Below are positions 19,145 through 29,903 of a DNA stretch of 64,000 nt, in pieces. The translations under genes and the position numbers were made by a program. The DNA lies in assembly GCF_013415425.1 (NCBI RefSeq), contig NZ_JACBYC010000083.1, positions 25,171-89,170 of the forward strand. The letters are read 5' to 3'. This stretch comes from Gemella sp. GH3 (GTDB lineage Bacteria; Bacillota; Bacilli; Staphylococcales; Gemellaceae). The number at the start of each line of letters is the position of its first letter. Position 1 is the first letter of the stretch. A model generated the notes under the pieces. The model saw only the letters and a program-made list of their open reading frames with translations. It searched no databases and was not told the origin of the DNA.

Positions 19145-19783
19145 TCAATCTAAATATAAAACTATATTTTCTATAGTACTTTTCTTCAAAGAAATAATTC
19201 TTTGATTACTACTCCCTCTAAATTTTAACGATAAATCTCTAAGCGCCAAAATAAAAGGTCCGTCTACTAAAATATCACATAAAGATAACAATTTTATTTT
19301 ATCTTTATCTGATGACTTAATTAATTGCTCATAAGTATACCCACTATATACCCAAATATCTTTTGTATCACCAAATTCTTTTCTTACTCTTTCACAAAGT
19401 TTTATAGCTACTGTTGTGTTCAAAAAAGGTTCTCCCCCCAAAATAGTCAACCCTTGAACATAACTTCTGCTCAAATCTGTAATAATTTTATCTTCTACTT
19501 CATCAGTATAGTAACTTCCTGCATTAAAATTTTGAATACTTGCATTAAAACATTCTTTACAAGAAAATAGACACCCGCTAAGATAAATCGAACATCTAAC
19601 TCCCTCACCATCAACAAATTGAAACGGTTTGTAACTTGCAAATTTATTCTTAGAATATTTTTTAGAAGTCCAATCTTCCTTAGGAGATTTGTAACTCTTT
19701 AAATTACTTTCATTTATATTTATCAAATTTTGATTACAATCTATATTGTTAATTATAGTTTTAAATTTTTCTTCTCTCGACAC
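19145..19783 (-). CDS. nrdG: anaerobic ribonucleotide reductase activating protein
   Basis: A radical-SAM activase that generates the glycyl radical on NrdD. The cluster motif CLFSCKEC (CxxxCxxC) follows FVDGEGVRCSIYLSGC. Other family segments are QGLTILGGEPF, DIWVYSGYTYEQL and LSLKFRGSSNQRII. At 212 residues it carries an N-terminal extension of roughly 40 residues compared with common NrdG. Unusually, no nrdD lies next to it. Family assignment is firm. Confidence 0.9.
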   Translation of the reverse strand: MSREEKFKTIINNIDCNQNLININESNLKSYKSPKEDWTSKKYSKNKFASYKPFQFVDGEGVRCSIYLSGCLFSCKECFNASIQNFNAGSYYTDEVEDKIITDLSRSYVQGLTILGGEPFLNTTVAIKLCERVRKEFGDTKDIWVYSGYTYEQLIKSSDKDKIKLLSLCDILVDGPFILALRDLSLKFRGSSNQRIISLKKSTIENIVLYLD

Positions 19784-19896
19784 AACAGCACCTCCTAATA
19801 ACTATTTTAATATATCATTTTATAACTAAATATTCAAACAATATCTTGACTAAAAAATTTAATTTACATATAATAACATTATATTAGGAGGTCATT

Positions 19897-20538
19897 ATGA
19901 AAATTTTAATAACTGGTTTTGATCCTTTCGGTGGAGAAAAAATAAATCCATCAGCAGAAGCAATTAAACTCTTACCTAAACATATAAAAGATTGTGAAAT
20001 TATAACTAAAACTATACCTACAGTTTTTGAACTATCAGCAGAAGTATTGAAGAAAGAAATATTAGAACATAATCCAGATATAGTAATTTGTATAGGACAA
20101 GCTGGTGGTAGTAGTAATATTTCTATTGAGCGTGTAGCTATAAATATAGATGATGCTCGTATTCCAGATAACAATGGAAATACTCCTGTAGATAAAAAAA
20201 TTAAGGAAGACGGTGCTAATGCTTACTTCTCTACACTACCTATAAAAGCTATAATCACTAAATTAAATGAAAATAATATTCCTGCTAAAATATCTAATAG
20301 CGCTGGAACTTTTGTTTGTAATCATATAATGTACCAGTCATTATACTTAGCCAATCAGTTAAACAATAATTTTAAAACAGGATTTATTCACATACCATTC
20401 TTACCAGAACAAATAGGTAAAGCATATCCTTCTATGAGCTTAGAAAATATTATAACTGCTATAGAAATAATAATAGAAACAACTATAGATTATTTTTATA
20501 TTGATGATATTAATGTTTCCTATGGTACCGAATTCTAA
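19897..20538 (+). CDS. pcp: pyrrolidone-carboxylate peptidase
   Basis: Removes N-terminal pyroglutamate from peptides; a cytosolic cysteine peptidase of family C15. The 213-residue protein has ILITGFDPFGGEKINPS at the N-terminus. The catalytic Glu lies near SIERVAINIDDARIPDN, the catalytic Cys in NSAGTFVCNHIMY and the His in GFIHIPFLPEQ. A GGAGGT Shine-Dalgarno precedes ATG 19897, and the gene diverges from nrdG. It ends in a strong bidirectional terminator. Confidence 0.95.
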   Translation: MKILITGFDPFGGEKINPSAEAIKLLPKHIKDCEIITKTIPTVFELSAEVLKKEILEHNPDIVICIGQAGGSSNISIERVAINIDDARIPDNNGNTPVDKKIKEDGANAYFSTLPIKAIITKLNENNIPAKISNSAGTFVCNHIMYQSLYLANQLNNNFKTGFIHIPFLPEQIGKAYPSMSLENIITAIEIIIETTIDYFYIDDINVSYGTEF

Positions 20539-20542
20539 AAAG

Positions 20543-20582
20543 AAAAGACTAATTTCTAAAAATAGAAATTAGTCTTTTTTTA
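20543..20582. terminator. bidirectional terminator between pcp and the sortase gene
   Basis: A 16-bp stem (AAAAGACTAATTTCTA with TAGAAATTAGTCTTTT), four-base loop, T run on the plus side and A run on the other, between two convergent genes. Confidence 0.85.
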
Positions 20583-21383
20583 TTATCTAGTTTTTTCATA
20601 TTTTAATTTATCTTTATTTTTTTCTAAAAATTCCGATAATTCTTTATCTGGAATTTGTCTTAAATAAAGGTTAGATCTAATAGTCTCATCTTCTTCTCGA
20701 CATGTTGATAACACTAAATATTTATCATTGGCATCTATCTTTATATTATTACTCTTTGTTGTTGCATCTTTACTAACATCTGATAGTTGTTGTGCAAAAT
20801 CCGAATCACTATCAAATGAAGTTCTGTAAAACGCTGTTGTTTCTGGAACAATAATTAAAAATGCTGCTTCATAATAATATTTTCTTTCTGGCGTTTCTAT
20901 TACAACATATGGATGAGCATCAAAATAACTTTGTTTATCATAAAAGTTAACATCGTTAAACATTCTACTATCTGGAACTTTACTTCCGCGAGCATGTCCA
21001 AACAACCAAGTTAATTTGTCATTAAATGTTTTATTATTATCCATATCCATATATACAGTTCCCATAAGCGGTTCAATAGCACCCTCAAATGTTTTGTCAA
21101 GGTAAGTTTCATTATCTGTAGTTTGAACTATAGGTTCATCTAGGTTTGTACCTGGAGCATAAACATAAGATATAGTATCCTTATTAATACTAGACAAATT
21201 ATCAAACTTATCTTTTAAATAAGTTTTCTCTTCTTCGCTTACTTTATACGAACTTTCAGATTTATTATTACTGCTATTGTCAGAACTACTACATCCTGAT
21301 AATGTAAAAGTTATACCTATAGCTAAAAATAGTACAATTACTAATGAAAAAAATCTTTTAAAATTAATTTTTAATAAATTCAT
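20583..21383 (-). CDS. class B-like sortase carrying a lipoprotein signal
   Basis: A 266-residue predicted cysteine transpeptidase. The three catalytic elements are visible: His in LFGHARGSK, Cys in LVLSTCREED and Arg in RSNLYLRQI. The beta-barrel segment GTVYMDMDNN matches class B sortases. The N-terminus is a signal peptide ending in a lipobox, LSGCSSSD, so the enzyme appears lipid-anchored rather than held by an uncleaved membrane helix. No sortase substrate is seen next to it. Class assignment is by eye. Confidence 0.8.
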   Translation of the reverse strand: MNLLKINFKRFFSLVIVLFLAIGITFTLSGCSSSDNSSNNKSESSYKVSEEEKTYLKDKFDNLSSINKDTISYVYAPGTNLDEPIVQTTDNETYLDKTFEGAIEPLMGTVYMDMDNNKTFNDKLTWLFGHARGSKVPDSRMFNDVNFYDKQSYFDAHPYVVIETPERKYYYEAAFLIIVPETTAFYRTSFDSDSDFAQQLSDVSKDATTKSNNIKIDANDKYLVLSTCREEDETIRSNLYLRQIPDKELSEFLEKNKDKLKYEKTR

Positions 21384-21418
21384 TTCATAATCTCCTATTA
21401 TATATTATTAATTTATCT

Positions 21419-21739
21419 TTATCTAACTACTACTGCTGTTCCTGTTGCTGCAACAAAAATCATAGAACCATTTTGTCCTAGACTTTCAAAGTCAATATTT
21501 ACACCAACAACAGCATTAGCACCTAATTTAAAAGCATTGTTCTTTAATTCTTCTAAAGCATCGTTACGTGCAGATATCAATTCTTTTTCATAACCGCTAC
21601 TTCTTCCTCCGAAGAAATTTCTAAGTCCAGCTCCTATATCTCTAACAAAATTTATACCCGAAACAACCTCACCAGTTGCTAAACCTTTATATTCCACTAT
21701 TTCCATACCTGGAATATTATTTGTTGTTGAAATTAACAT
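21419..21739 (-). CDS. YbjQ/UPF0145 family protein
   Basis: A 106-residue pentameric-fold protein of the UPF0145 family. Motifs are STTNNIPGMEIVEYKGLATGEVV at the start, an Arg/Gly-rich middle and LGANAVVGVNIDFESL. Function is unknown. It lies 17 bases after lplA on the same strand and is probably co-transcribed. A GGGGGAATAACG Shine-Dalgarno region precedes the ATG. Confidence 0.9.
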   Translation of the reverse strand: MLISTTNNIPGMEIVEYKGLATGEVVSGINFVRDIGAGLRNFFGGRSSGYEKELISARNDALEELKNNAFKLGANAVVGVNIDFESLGQNGSMIFVAATGTAVVVR

Positions 21740-21756
21740 CGTTATTCCCCCTTTTA

Positions 21757-22746
21757 TTAATCTACTATAATGCCTACTACTTCATCTAAAGATGCTCCTA
21801 AAAAATAAGAGTTAATATCTACATTTTCAAGAACTTTTGTTACATCTAATTTACTGTACTTAACGCCTATTAACTTTTGAGCTATATCTTCTACATCCAT
21901 AACTCCAAAAAAATCTCCAAAGAACTTAACATTAGATATAATACCATTGTCTACCTGAATATTTGCTTCTATCTTACCAGTAGGTAATCTACGATTTCGT
22001 TTAATATTAAATTCTGGATTTTTACCATAAACCCAATCCCAAGAATCATTTTTTTCAGATTGTATTTTCTTTATACTAATTAAATCTTCTTCATTAAAAG
22101 TATAATCTTCCATATCATACTTATCATTCATATATTTTTTCAAAGCTGTCTTAAAGTCTATCACTGTCATATCTTTATTAGGTAGATGCTTCTTAATGTT
22201 AGTTACCCTTGATCTTACCGACTTAATACCTTTTGACTCTATTTTATCTTTAGATACTTTTAAAGCTTCAGAAAGTACACTAGTATCTACATCAAACATT
22301 AGACAGCCATGATGCATAATTCTACCCGAACGAACATATTGTGCATTTCCACAGAATTTTTTTCCGTCAATTTCTAAATCATTACGTCCCGTAAAACTAG
22401 CACTAACTCCTAAAGAATCTAATGCATCTAATACCGGTTGAGAAAAACTCTTGAAATCAAAAGCTTCCCCACTTCTCCCATTAGATATAATAGTGTAATT
22501 TAAATTATTTAAATCATGATAAACAGCTCCTCCGCCACTCACACGACGGATAATCTCTATTCCATTATCATCACAATATTTTTGATTTATCTCTTCTGTG
22601 GTATTTTGATTTTTGCCTACAACTATACAAGGCTTATTAATCCATAAAATAAAAACATCATCTTGCTTAGCTAATTCATTAAAAGCATAAAATTCAACCG
22701 CAGTATTAAACTTAGGGTCATTACTATTTGTTTCTATATATATCAT
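21757..22746 (-). CDS. lplA: lipoate--protein ligase
   Basis: Activates lipoate with ATP and attaches it to the E2 and GcvH subunits of lipoate-dependent enzymes; a scavenging pathway. Family motifs are RRVSGGGAVYHDLNNLNYT, GRNDLEIDGKKFCGNAQY and the HHGCLMFDVD segment, followed by the C-terminal accessory domain; about 329 residues. I start at ATG 22746, because the first ATG (22752) abuts the GAGGGG Shine-Dalgarno. Confidence 0.93.
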   Translation of the reverse strand: MIYIETNSNDPKFNTAVEFYAFNELAKQDDVFILWINKPCIVVGKNQNTTEEINQKYCDDNGIEIIRRVSGGGAVYHDLNNLNYTIISNGRSGEAFDFKSFSQPVLDALDSLGVSASFTGRNDLEIDGKKFCGNAQYVRSGRIMHHGCLMFDVDTSVLSEALKVSKDKIESKGIKSVRSRVTNIKKHLPNKDMTVIDFKTALKKYMNDKYDMEDYTFNEEDLISIKKIQSEKNDSWDWVYGKNPEFNIKRNRRLPTGKIEANIQVDNGIISNVKFFGDFFGVMDVEDIAQKLIGVKYSKLDVTKVLENVDINSYFLGASLDEVVGIIVD

Positions 22747-22752
22747 ATACAT

Positions 22753-22929
22753 CCCCTCTATACAAATTTATATTTTCATTAAATTATGCTTACATATATT
22801 TAATAAAATTCATCATACAATATAATTCATTACTAAGTAATTATATTATAAAAATAAAACATATTCAATATTGTTGCATAATTTGTAAAATAATTTTTAT
22901 ATATTCAATAATAATTATATTATAAAAAA
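22753..22929. other. lplA upstream region
   Basis: About 180 AT-rich bases before lplA. Small frames occur but none has a Shine-Dalgarno or family resemblance. Confidence 0.4.
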
Positions 22930-22975
22930 GATATAATGTAAACTCGGCAAATAAAATTTCTATTTTTACCGAGTC
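22930..22975 (-). terminator. terminator after rhodanese lipoprotein gene
   Basis: On the minus strand ACTCGG and CCGAGT close a hairpin whose arms continue with A/T pairs. A short T tract follows. Confidence 0.6.
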
Positions 22976-23007
22976 TACATATTAATATATAAAATTTTAA
23001 AATAAAC

Positions 23008-23517
23008 TTATTTAGCTAATTCATATCCCGCATCAATCCAAGATACAATTCCTCCTGGTTGACGATAAACTTCTGTAAATCCTGCTTCTTTAGCTATAGT
23101 TGCAGCAACATCACTTCTCTCACAAGCTACAAAACCACAATAAACAACTATTTTTTTGTTTTTATTATCTCCCAATATTTTTAAAAATGCCTCTTTTTGT
23201 TCAGTAGTTACATCATCCATTTTTGTTGGCAATGTAGCATTTATAGCTCCAGGTATTTTTTGTTTTGCATAAGCATCAGCTGGCATAGTATCTACAAGTA
23301 TCATATCTTCTTTATTGTCAATCCATTTTTTTAACTCTTCTGTACTAATAAGTTTGTATTTATTTTTATCAACAGCAGTCACTAAATTCATTGCTGCTTT
23401 TTCAATTTTTTGCTCATTTCCATCTTTAGATGTTCCTACTCCTTTAGAACAAGCTGATAATGTTAATATTAATAATCCTACAGTAGTAATTAATAATAAT
23501 TTTTTTAACTTTTTCAT
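23008..23517 (-). CDS. rhodanese-domain lipoprotein
   Basis: A 169-residue surface lipoprotein. The signal peptide ends in the lipobox LSACSKG, and a rhodanese domain covers about residues 55-165. Landmarks are DMILVDTMPADAYAKQKIPGA, then the catalytic loop with Cys in VVYCGFVACERSDVAA, then QPGGIVSWIDAGYE. The loop is longer than in thiosulfate sulfurtransferases and has a second Cys four residues later, which hints at disulfide or persulfide chemistry. It stands alone. Confidence 0.85.
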   Translation of the reverse strand: MKKLKKLLLITTVGLLILTLSACSKGVGTSKDGNEQKIEKAAMNLVTAVDKNKYKLISTEELKKWIDNKEDMILVDTMPADAYAKQKIPGAINATLPTKMDDVTTEQKEAFLKILGDNKNKKIVVYCGFVACERSDVAATIAKEAGFTEVYRQPGGIVSWIDAGYELAK

Positions 23518-23617
23518 TTTTATCTCCTATCCTACAATCTCCCTATATTAATTATAATATTTTAAAAACTATTAGTCAAACGTTTTCTTAAATATGATTT
23601 CTTAGTTATATTTTATA

Positions 23618-23651
23618 AAAATTAAAAGACTTAATATATCATTAAGTCTTT
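23618..23651 (-). terminator. terminator after trpS
   Basis: On the minus strand AAAGACTTAAT and ATTAAGTCTTT pair around a short loop and run into a T-rich tail. Confidence 0.75.
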
Positions 23652-23658
23652 AATAAAT

Positions 23659-24675
23659 TTATTTAAAATAATTAATTCCCATTGCATCTTTAACTTCATC
23701 TAAAGTTTTAGCAGCTACTTCTTTAGCATTATCACTTCCTAATTTAAGGATTCTGTAAACTTCTTCTTTATCTTTAGCAAATTCTTCTCTTCGTTCTCTT
23801 ATTGGGCGTAATAATTCTTGCATTATTTCGTTTAATCTTAATTTTAATTTTACGTCTCCTAAACCGCCTCTTTCATATTGAGCTTTTAATTCTGCTACTT
23901 CCTCTTTATTAGGATCAAATATATCTAGATACGTAAATACCACATTCCCCTTAACTTGACCAGGATCTTCGACTCTAATATGATTTGGATCTGTATACAT
24001 CTTCATAATTTTTGCTTTTATTTCATCAGGAGAATCAGATAAATATATCCCATTATTTAGAGATTTGCTCATTTTTCCATTTCCATCAATACCAATTAGT
24101 CTTCCTTGATTTTTTTCTGGTAAAACAATTTCTGGTAATGTTAGTACTTCTTTTTGATAAATTCTATTAAAATCACGAACAATTTCTCTAGTTTGCTCTA
24201 ACATAGGTTTTTGATCTTCTCCAACAGGTACATGAGTTGCTTCGAATGCTGTAATATCTGCTGCTTGACTTATAGGATAAGCTAAAAATCCTGCTGGAAT
24301 ACTTTCACCAAAATTTTTACTAATTAATTCTTGTTTTACGGTAGGATTACGTTGTAGTCTAGCCAAACTAACTAAATTCATATAATACATAGTAAGCTCA
24401 GCTAACTGTGGTATTTGTGATTGAATGAAAATTGTTGTTTTTGCAGGATTTAATCCTATAGCTAGATAATCTAACGCTACCTCTGTGACACTTTCAATAA
24501 TTTTTTTAGGATTATCTGCATTATCAGTTAATGCTTGTTGATCTGCTATCATAACAAACATTTTGGTATTTTCTTCATTTTGTAACTTTATTCTATTTTT
24601 TAAAGAACCTACGTAATGCCCTAAGTGCAGTTTTCCTGTTGGTCTATCTCCTGTCAAAATAATCTTTTTACTCAT
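23659..24675 (-). CDS. trpS: tryptophanyl-tRNA synthetase
   Basis: Class I aminoacyl-tRNA synthetase charging tRNA-Trp; 338 residues. The HIGH-type motif is PTGKLHLGHYVGS near residue 12 and the KMSKS loop is GNGKMSKSLNN near residue 200. IADQQALTDNADNP is typical of the family. I see no T-box in the 120 bases upstream. Confidence 0.97.
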   Translation of the reverse strand: MSKKIILTGDRPTGKLHLGHYVGSLKNRIKLQNEENTKMFVMIADQQALTDNADNPKKIIESVTEVALDYLAIGLNPAKTTIFIQSQIPQLAELTMYYMNLVSLARLQRNPTVKQELISKNFGESIPAGFLAYPISQAADITAFEATHVPVGEDQKPMLEQTREIVRDFNRIYQKEVLTLPEIVLPEKNQGRLIGIDGNGKMSKSLNNGIYLSDSPDEIKAKIMKMYTDPNHIRVEDPGQVKGNVVFTYLDIFDPNKEEVAELKAQYERGGLGDVKLKLRLNEIMQELLRPIRERREEFAKDKEEVYRILKLGSDNAKEVAAKTLDEVKDAMGINYFK

Positions 24676-24747
24676 TAATTAACTCCTTAGTGTATAGTTA
24701 TGTAAATTATACAATATTGTAATAATATTTGCAATATCAACACAATC

Positions 24748-24778
24748 AAAAAAGACTAGAGACAATCTCTAGCCTTTT
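24748..24778 (-). terminator. terminator after tuf
   Basis: On the minus strand AAAGGCTAGAGA pairs with TCTCTAGTCTTT and is followed by a T run. Confidence 0.85.
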
Positions 24779-24794
24779 ATCTTGTAATCACTAA

Positions 24795-25985
24795 TTATTT
24801 GATGATTTCAGTAACAACACCTGAACCTACTGTACGTCCACCTTCACGAATTGAGAAACGAGTTCCTGATTCGATAGCTATTGGTGAAATAAGTTCAACG
24901 TTGATTGATACATTATCTCCAGGCATTACCATTTCAGTTCCTTCTGGTAATGTAACTACTCCTGTTACGTCAGTTGTACGGAAGTAGAATTGTGGACGAT
25001 AGTTTGTGAAGAATGGAGTATGACGTCCACCTTCTTCTTTTGATAATACATACACATCTGCTACGAATTGAGTATGTGGAGTGATTGTTTTAGGAGCTGC
25101 TAAAACTTGTCCACGTTCAATATCTTCACGAGCAACACCACGTAATAAAGCACCGATGTTATCTCCTGCTTCAGCGTAGTCTAATAATTTACGGAACATT
25201 TCTACTCCTGTTACTGTAGTTGAAGCTGGTTCTTCAGTTAATCCAACGATTTCTACTACATCTCCAACTTTAACTTGTCCACGCTCAACACGTCCTGTTG
25301 CAACAGTACCACGTCCAGTGATTGAGAATACGTCCTCTACTGGCATCATGAATGGTTTAGCGTTATCTCTTTCTGGAGTTGGAATATATTCGTCAACTAC
25401 GTTCATTAACTCAACAACTTTATCTTCCCAAGCTTCTTCACCTTCAAGAGCTTTAAGAGCTGAACCGTGGATTACTGGTACATCGTCTCCATCGAATCCA
25501 TACTCAGAAAGTAATTCACGTACTTCCATTTCTACTAATTCTAATAACTCTTCGTCATCTACCATATCACATTTGTTTAAGAATACAACGATTTTTGGTA
25601 CTCCAACGTTACGAGAAAGTAAGATGTGCTCACGAGTTTGAGCCATTGGTCCGTCTGTAGCAGCTATAACTAAGATAGCTCCGTCCATTTGAGCTGCTCC
25701 AGTGATCATATTTTTAACGTAGTCAGCGTGTCCTGGACAGTCTACGTGTGCATAGTGACGAGATTCTGTTTCGTACTCGATGTGAGAAGTATTAATTGTA
25801 ATACCACGTTCTCTTTCTTCTGGTGCGTTATCGATAGCATCGTATGATTTAGCTTCTCCTTTACCAGAACGTTTTGCTAAAACTGTAGCAATTGCTGCAG
25901 TTAAAGTAGTTTTTCCGTGGTCAACGTGACCTATTGTACCAATGTTGGCATGTGTTTTACTGCGGTCAAATTTTTCTTTTGCCAT
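24795..25985 (-). CDS. tuf: elongation factor Tu
   Basis: Delivers aminoacyl-tRNA to the ribosome as a GTP complex; 396 residues. G1 [10 protein letters not shown]3 [12 protein letters not shown] and G4 [11 protein letters not shown] are intact, as are the beta-barrel domains ([20 protein letters not shown]). Codon choice is less AT-biased than in neighbours, as expected for a highly expressed gene. It ends the rpsL-rpsG-fusA-tuf cluster. Confidence 0.99.
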   Translation of the reverse strand: MAKEKFDRSKTHANIGTIGHVDHGKTTLTAAIATVLAKRSGKGEAKSYDAIDNAPEERERGITINTSHIEYETESRHYAHVDCPGHADYVKNMITGAAQMDGAILVIAATDGPMAQTREHILLSRNVGVPKIVVFLNKCDMVDDEELLELVEMEVRELLSEYGFDGDDVPVIHGSALKALEGEEAWEDKVVELMNVVDEYIPTPERDNAKPFMMPVEDVFSITGRGTVATGRVERGQVKVGDVVEIVGLTEEPASTTVTGVEMFRKLLDYAEAGDNIGALLRGVAREDIERGQVLAAPKTITPHTQFVADVYVLSKEEGGRHTPFFTNYRPQFYFRTTDVTGVVTLPEGTEMVMPGDNVSINVELISPIAIESGTRFSIREGGRTVGSGVVTEIIK

Positions 25986-26104
25986 TATTTAATGTTCTCC
26001 TTGAAATAAATAGATTTTTTACAAGTTACATAGAGTACATCTATGATAACTATATTTTATAATTTTAATGCATAAATTGCAACTATAAAGAATAAATTTA
26101 TTAA

Positions 26105-28180
26105 TTATCCTTTATTTTTTTTGATAATTTCTTCTGAAATTGATTTTGGTACTTCTTCATAGTGATCAAATACCATTGAGTAAGTTCCACGTCCTTGTGT
26201 TGCAGAACGTAATGATGTAGCATATCCAAACATTTCAGATAGTGGTACTTGTGCACTAACTACTTGTGCATTACCACGTGCTTCCATTCCTTCTACACGC
26301 CCACGACGTGAAGTAATATCTCCCATAATATCTCCTAGATATTCTTCAGGCATTACTACTTCTACCTTCATAATAGGTTCTAAGATTACAGGGTTACATT
26401 TTTTAGCTGCTTCTCTAAGAGCTAAAGAAGCTGCAACTTTAAATGCCATTTCAGATGAATCGACATCGTGGTATGAACCATCGAATAATTTAGCTTTAAC
26501 GTCTATTAATTCATATCCAGCCAATACCCCATTAGCCATAGAATCTTTAAGTCCTGCTTCTACTGCTGGGATATATTCACGAGGTACAACCCCTCCGACA
26601 ATTGCATTTTCAAATTCAAATCCTGCTCCTGGTTCGTTTGGAGTAAACTCAATCCAAACATCTCCATATTGTCCACGTCCTCCTGATTGACGAGTGAACT
26701 TACCTTGAACTTGAGCTGCTGTTTTGAATGTTTCACGATAAGATACCATTGGTGCCCCTACTGTACATTCAACTTTAAATTCACGACGCATACGGTCTAC
26801 AATAATATCTAAGTGAAGCTCTCCCATACCTGCTATAATAACTTGACCAGTTTCCTCATCAGTTCCTGCACGGAATGTTGGATCTTCTTCTTGTAATTTT
26901 TGTAGAGCTGTAGTCATTTTATCTTGGTCAGCTTTAGATTTTGGTTCAACAGAAAGTTGGATAACTGGTTCTGGGAACTCCATAGATTCTAAGATAACTT
27001 CGTTCTTTTCATCACATAAAGTATCTCCAGTAGTTGTATCTTTTAGACCAACTGCTGCTGCAATATCTCCAGCATAAACTTCTGAAATTTCGTTACGTGA
27101 GTTAGCGTGCATTTGCAAAATACGTCCTACACGTTCACGTTTACCTTTTGTTGAGTTTTTAACATAAGATCCTGATGATAGTACACCTGAATAAACACGG
27201 AAGAATGTTAATTTCCCTACATAAGGGTCAGTCATTACTTTGAAAGCAAGTGCTGCAAATGGTTCTTCATCAGATGCATGTTTTTCAACTTCTTCATCTG
27301 TATCTGGATCAATACCTTTAATTGCTGGTACGTCTAATGGAGATGGAAGGTAATCAACTACTGCATCTAGCATTGCTTGAACACCTTTATCTTTAAACGC
27401 AGAACCACAAACTACTGGATAAAATTCTACATTACATGTAGCACGACGAATAGCCGCTTTAATTTCATCAATAGTTAATTCTTCTCCACCAAGATATTTT
27501 TCCATTAATTCTTCATCAGTTTCAGCAACTGCTTCAATTAATTTTTCACGATATTCTTCTGCTTTATCTTGATATTCAGCTGGAATGTCAGCTATACGAA
27601 TAGTCTCACCTTTTTGACCTTCGTTATAAATAGCTTTCATTTCTAATAAGTCAATTACAGCCTCAAAGTTGTCTTCAGAACCAATAGGTATTTGAATTGG
27701 ATGAGCATTTGCTTGTAAACGATCATGTATTGTTCCTACTGAATAGAAGAAATCTGCTCCTGTTTTATCCATTTTGTTGATAAATACTATACGAGGAACT
27801 CCATAAGTTGTTGCTTGACGCCAAACTGTTTCAGTTTGTGGCTCAACTCCTGATTGTGCATCAAGAACAGCTACTGCACCGTCAAGTACACGCAATGAAC
27901 GTTCAACTTCAACAGTGAAGTCTACGTGTCCTGGAGTATCGATAATATTAATACGGTGATTATTCCACTCTGCAGTTGTTGCTGCTGATGTGATTGTTAT
28001 ACCACGCTCTTGCTCTTGTTCCATCCAGTCCATTTGAGAAGCACCTTCATGTGTTTCTCCTATTTTATGAATTTTACCAGTGTAAAATAGAACACGTTCA
28101 GTCGTAGTAGTTTTCCCAGCATCAATGTGAGCCATAATACCGATATTACGAGTATCTTTTAAAGAAAACGCTCTAGTCAT
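26105..28180 (-). CDS. fusA: elongation factor G
   Basis: The GTPase that drives ribosomal translocation; 691 residues. G1 [14 protein letters not shown]3 [11 protein letters not shown] and G4 NKMDKTGAD are present, and the domain IV segment [21 protein letters not shown] is typical. It lies 99 bases after rpsG. Confidence 0.99.
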   Translation of the reverse strand: MTRAFSLKDTRNIGIMAHIDAGKTTTTERVLFYTGKIHKIGETHEGASQMDWMEQEQERGITITSAATTAEWNNHRINIIDTPGHVDFTVEVERSLRVLDGAVAVLDAQSGVEPQTETVWRQATTYGVPRIVFINKMDKTGADFFYSVGTIHDRLQANAHPIQIPIGSEDNFEAVIDLLEMKAIYNEGQKGETIRIADIPAEYQDKAEEYREKLIEAVAETDEELMEKYLGGEELTIDEIKAAIRRATCNVEFYPVVCGSAFKDKGVQAMLDAVVDYLPSPLDVPAIKGIDPDTDEEVEKHASDEEPFAALAFKVMTDPYVGKLTFFRVYSGVLSSGSYVKNSTKGKRERVGRILQMHANSRNEISEVYAGDIAAAVGLKDTTTGDTLCDEKNEVILESMEFPEPVIQLSVEPKSKADQDKMTTALQKLQEEDPTFRAGTDEETGQVIIAGMGELHLDIIVDRMRREFKVECTVGAPMVSYRETFKTAAQVQGKFTRQSGGRGQYGDVWIEFTPNEPGAGFEFENAIVGGVVPREYIPAVEAGLKDSMANGVLAGYELIDVKAKLFDGSYHDVDSSEMAFKVAASLALREAAKKCNPVILEPIMKVEVVMPEEYLGDIMGDITSRRGRVEGMEARGNAQVVSAQVPLSEMFGYATSLRSATQGRGTYSMVFDHYEEVPKSISEEIIKKNKG

Positions 28181-28279
28181 GAGTCACTTTTCTCCTTTCA
28201 ATTTTATATAATTAAATTTATTTTGTTTATATAGTGAAAAAGTCAAGCTAATATATAGCTTGATATATCACATTTTTGA

Positions 28280-28792
<513 letters not shown>

Positions 28793-28795
28793 TTA

Positions 28796-29215
28796 TTATT
28801 TTTTCTCTTTAGGTTTTTTAGCTCCGTATAGAGAACGACCTTGCATACGGTTGTTAACTCCAGCAGTATCTAACGCTCCACGGATTATGTGGTAACGTAC
28901 CCCTGGTAAGTCTTTAACACGTCCACCACGAATAAGTACAACACTGTGTTCTTGTAAGTTGTGTCCAATACCTGGGATATATGCTGTAACTTCTATTTGA
29001 TTTGATAAACGTACACGGGCATATTTACGTAAAGCTGAGTTAGGTTTTTTCGGCGTCATTGTCCCAACACGAGTACAAACTCCTCTTTTTTGTGGAGAAG
29101 AAATATTAGTTTCTTTCTTTTTTTGAGAGTTATAACCTTTATTAAGTGCTGGTGAATCTGATTTTGCTAATTTTGATTTACGAGGTTTACGAACTAATTG
29201 ATTAATAGTAGGCAT
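28796..29215 (-). CDS. rpsL: 30S ribosomal protein S12
   Basis: A 139-residue decoding-centre protein. The [13 protein letters not shown] loop has the usual Lys in TPKKPNS, so no common streptomycin-resistance change is seen, and [17 protein letters not shown] is normal. First gene of the str operon; it follows a ~135-base leader. Confidence 0.98.
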   Translation of the reverse strand: MPTINQLVRKPRKSKLAKSDSPALNKGYNSQKKKETNISSPQKRGVCTRVGTMTPKKPNSALRKYARVRLSNQIEVTAYIPGIGHNLQEHSVVLIRGGRVKDLPGVRYHIIRGALDTAGVNNRMQGRSLYGAKKPKEKK

Positions 29216-29386
29216 TCCTTGAATTCCTCCTTCCTTAATTTTTATTAATATAAATTTCTATTTTATTGACCCACAAATCCGGGTGGATCATTTTTGAATA
29301 AAAAATTAAAAAGCTAAATGCTTAATTTTAGAGAGTACAGAAATACTCACAAAAAATATAATATCATTTTATAAAAACTTTGTCAA
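29216..29386 (-). promoter_or_regulatory. str operon promoter and rpsL leader
   Basis: A near-consensus promoter on the minus strand has TTGACA (29381-29386), 17 bases and TATTAT (29358-29363). The leader carries a hairpin GAGTA-TTTCTG-TACTC, an AT-rich stem-loop around 29300-29330, and a second hairpin, GATCCAC-CCGGATTT-GTGGGTC, at about 29270-29291. That last motif recurs in looser form at about 29438-29457. Control by a ribosomal protein is plausible but not shown. Confidence 0.7.
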
Positions 29387-29611
29387 CACTTTTTTCAAAA
29401 AATATTCAATAATTCCTAATATAATAATTACACTTATCCAGGTGGTTCATTTATAATAAATTTCAATACCTATTTTAGTAAGTATTTATCAAACTTATTT
29501 ATAAATAAATATTATACATTAATTTATAATTATTAACCTATTATTCAAATAAATAATATTTTCACACAATAAAATTACTTTTATTACTATTAATACATAT
29601 TTTTTATTAAA
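29387..29611. other. gap between str promoter and rpmG terminator
   Basis: About 225 very AT-rich bases with no gene. The only notable item is a second copy of the CACCTGGATAAGTG-type motif near 29438-29457, upstream of the str promoter. Confidence 0.4.
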
Positions 29612-29648
29612 TAAAAATATAACTTACCGAATATTCGGCAAGTTATAT
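29612..29648 (-). terminator. terminator after rpmG
   Basis: On the minus strand ATATAACTTGCCGA and TCGGTAAGTTATAT pair with a short loop and are followed by a T-rich stretch. Confidence 0.85.
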
Positions 29649-29657
29649 TTTCATTTT

Positions 29658-29807
29658 TTATTTAGTTTCTCTGTGAAGAGTTACTTTTTTTAATCTTGGA
29701 CAGTATTTTTTTAATTCAATACGGTCTGGATTATTTCTTTTATTCTTTTTAGTAATGTAGTTTCTATCACCACATTCTGTACAAGCTAATGTTACATTTA
29801 CGCGCAT
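29658..29807 (-). CDS. rpmG: 50S ribosomal protein L33
   Basis: A 49-residue large-subunit protein too short for a length-filtered gene search. The translation starts [18 protein letters not shown] and ends [10 protein letters not shown]. The first cysteine pair (CTEC) is present; the second site reads YCPRLKK with one Cys, as in several Firmicute copies. GGAGGTTATATCA provides the Shine-Dalgarno for ATG 29807. Confidence 0.96.
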   Translation of the reverse strand: MRVNVTLACTECGDRNYITKKNKRNNPDRIELKKYCPRLKKVTLHRETK

Positions 29808-29903
29808 TGATATAACCTCCTATTTAATATCTTACAACTTTTTCATACAACGTTGAATATTATATCATCTTTTATTTTAAAAAGCTAGTATTTTGTTAAA
29901 ATT

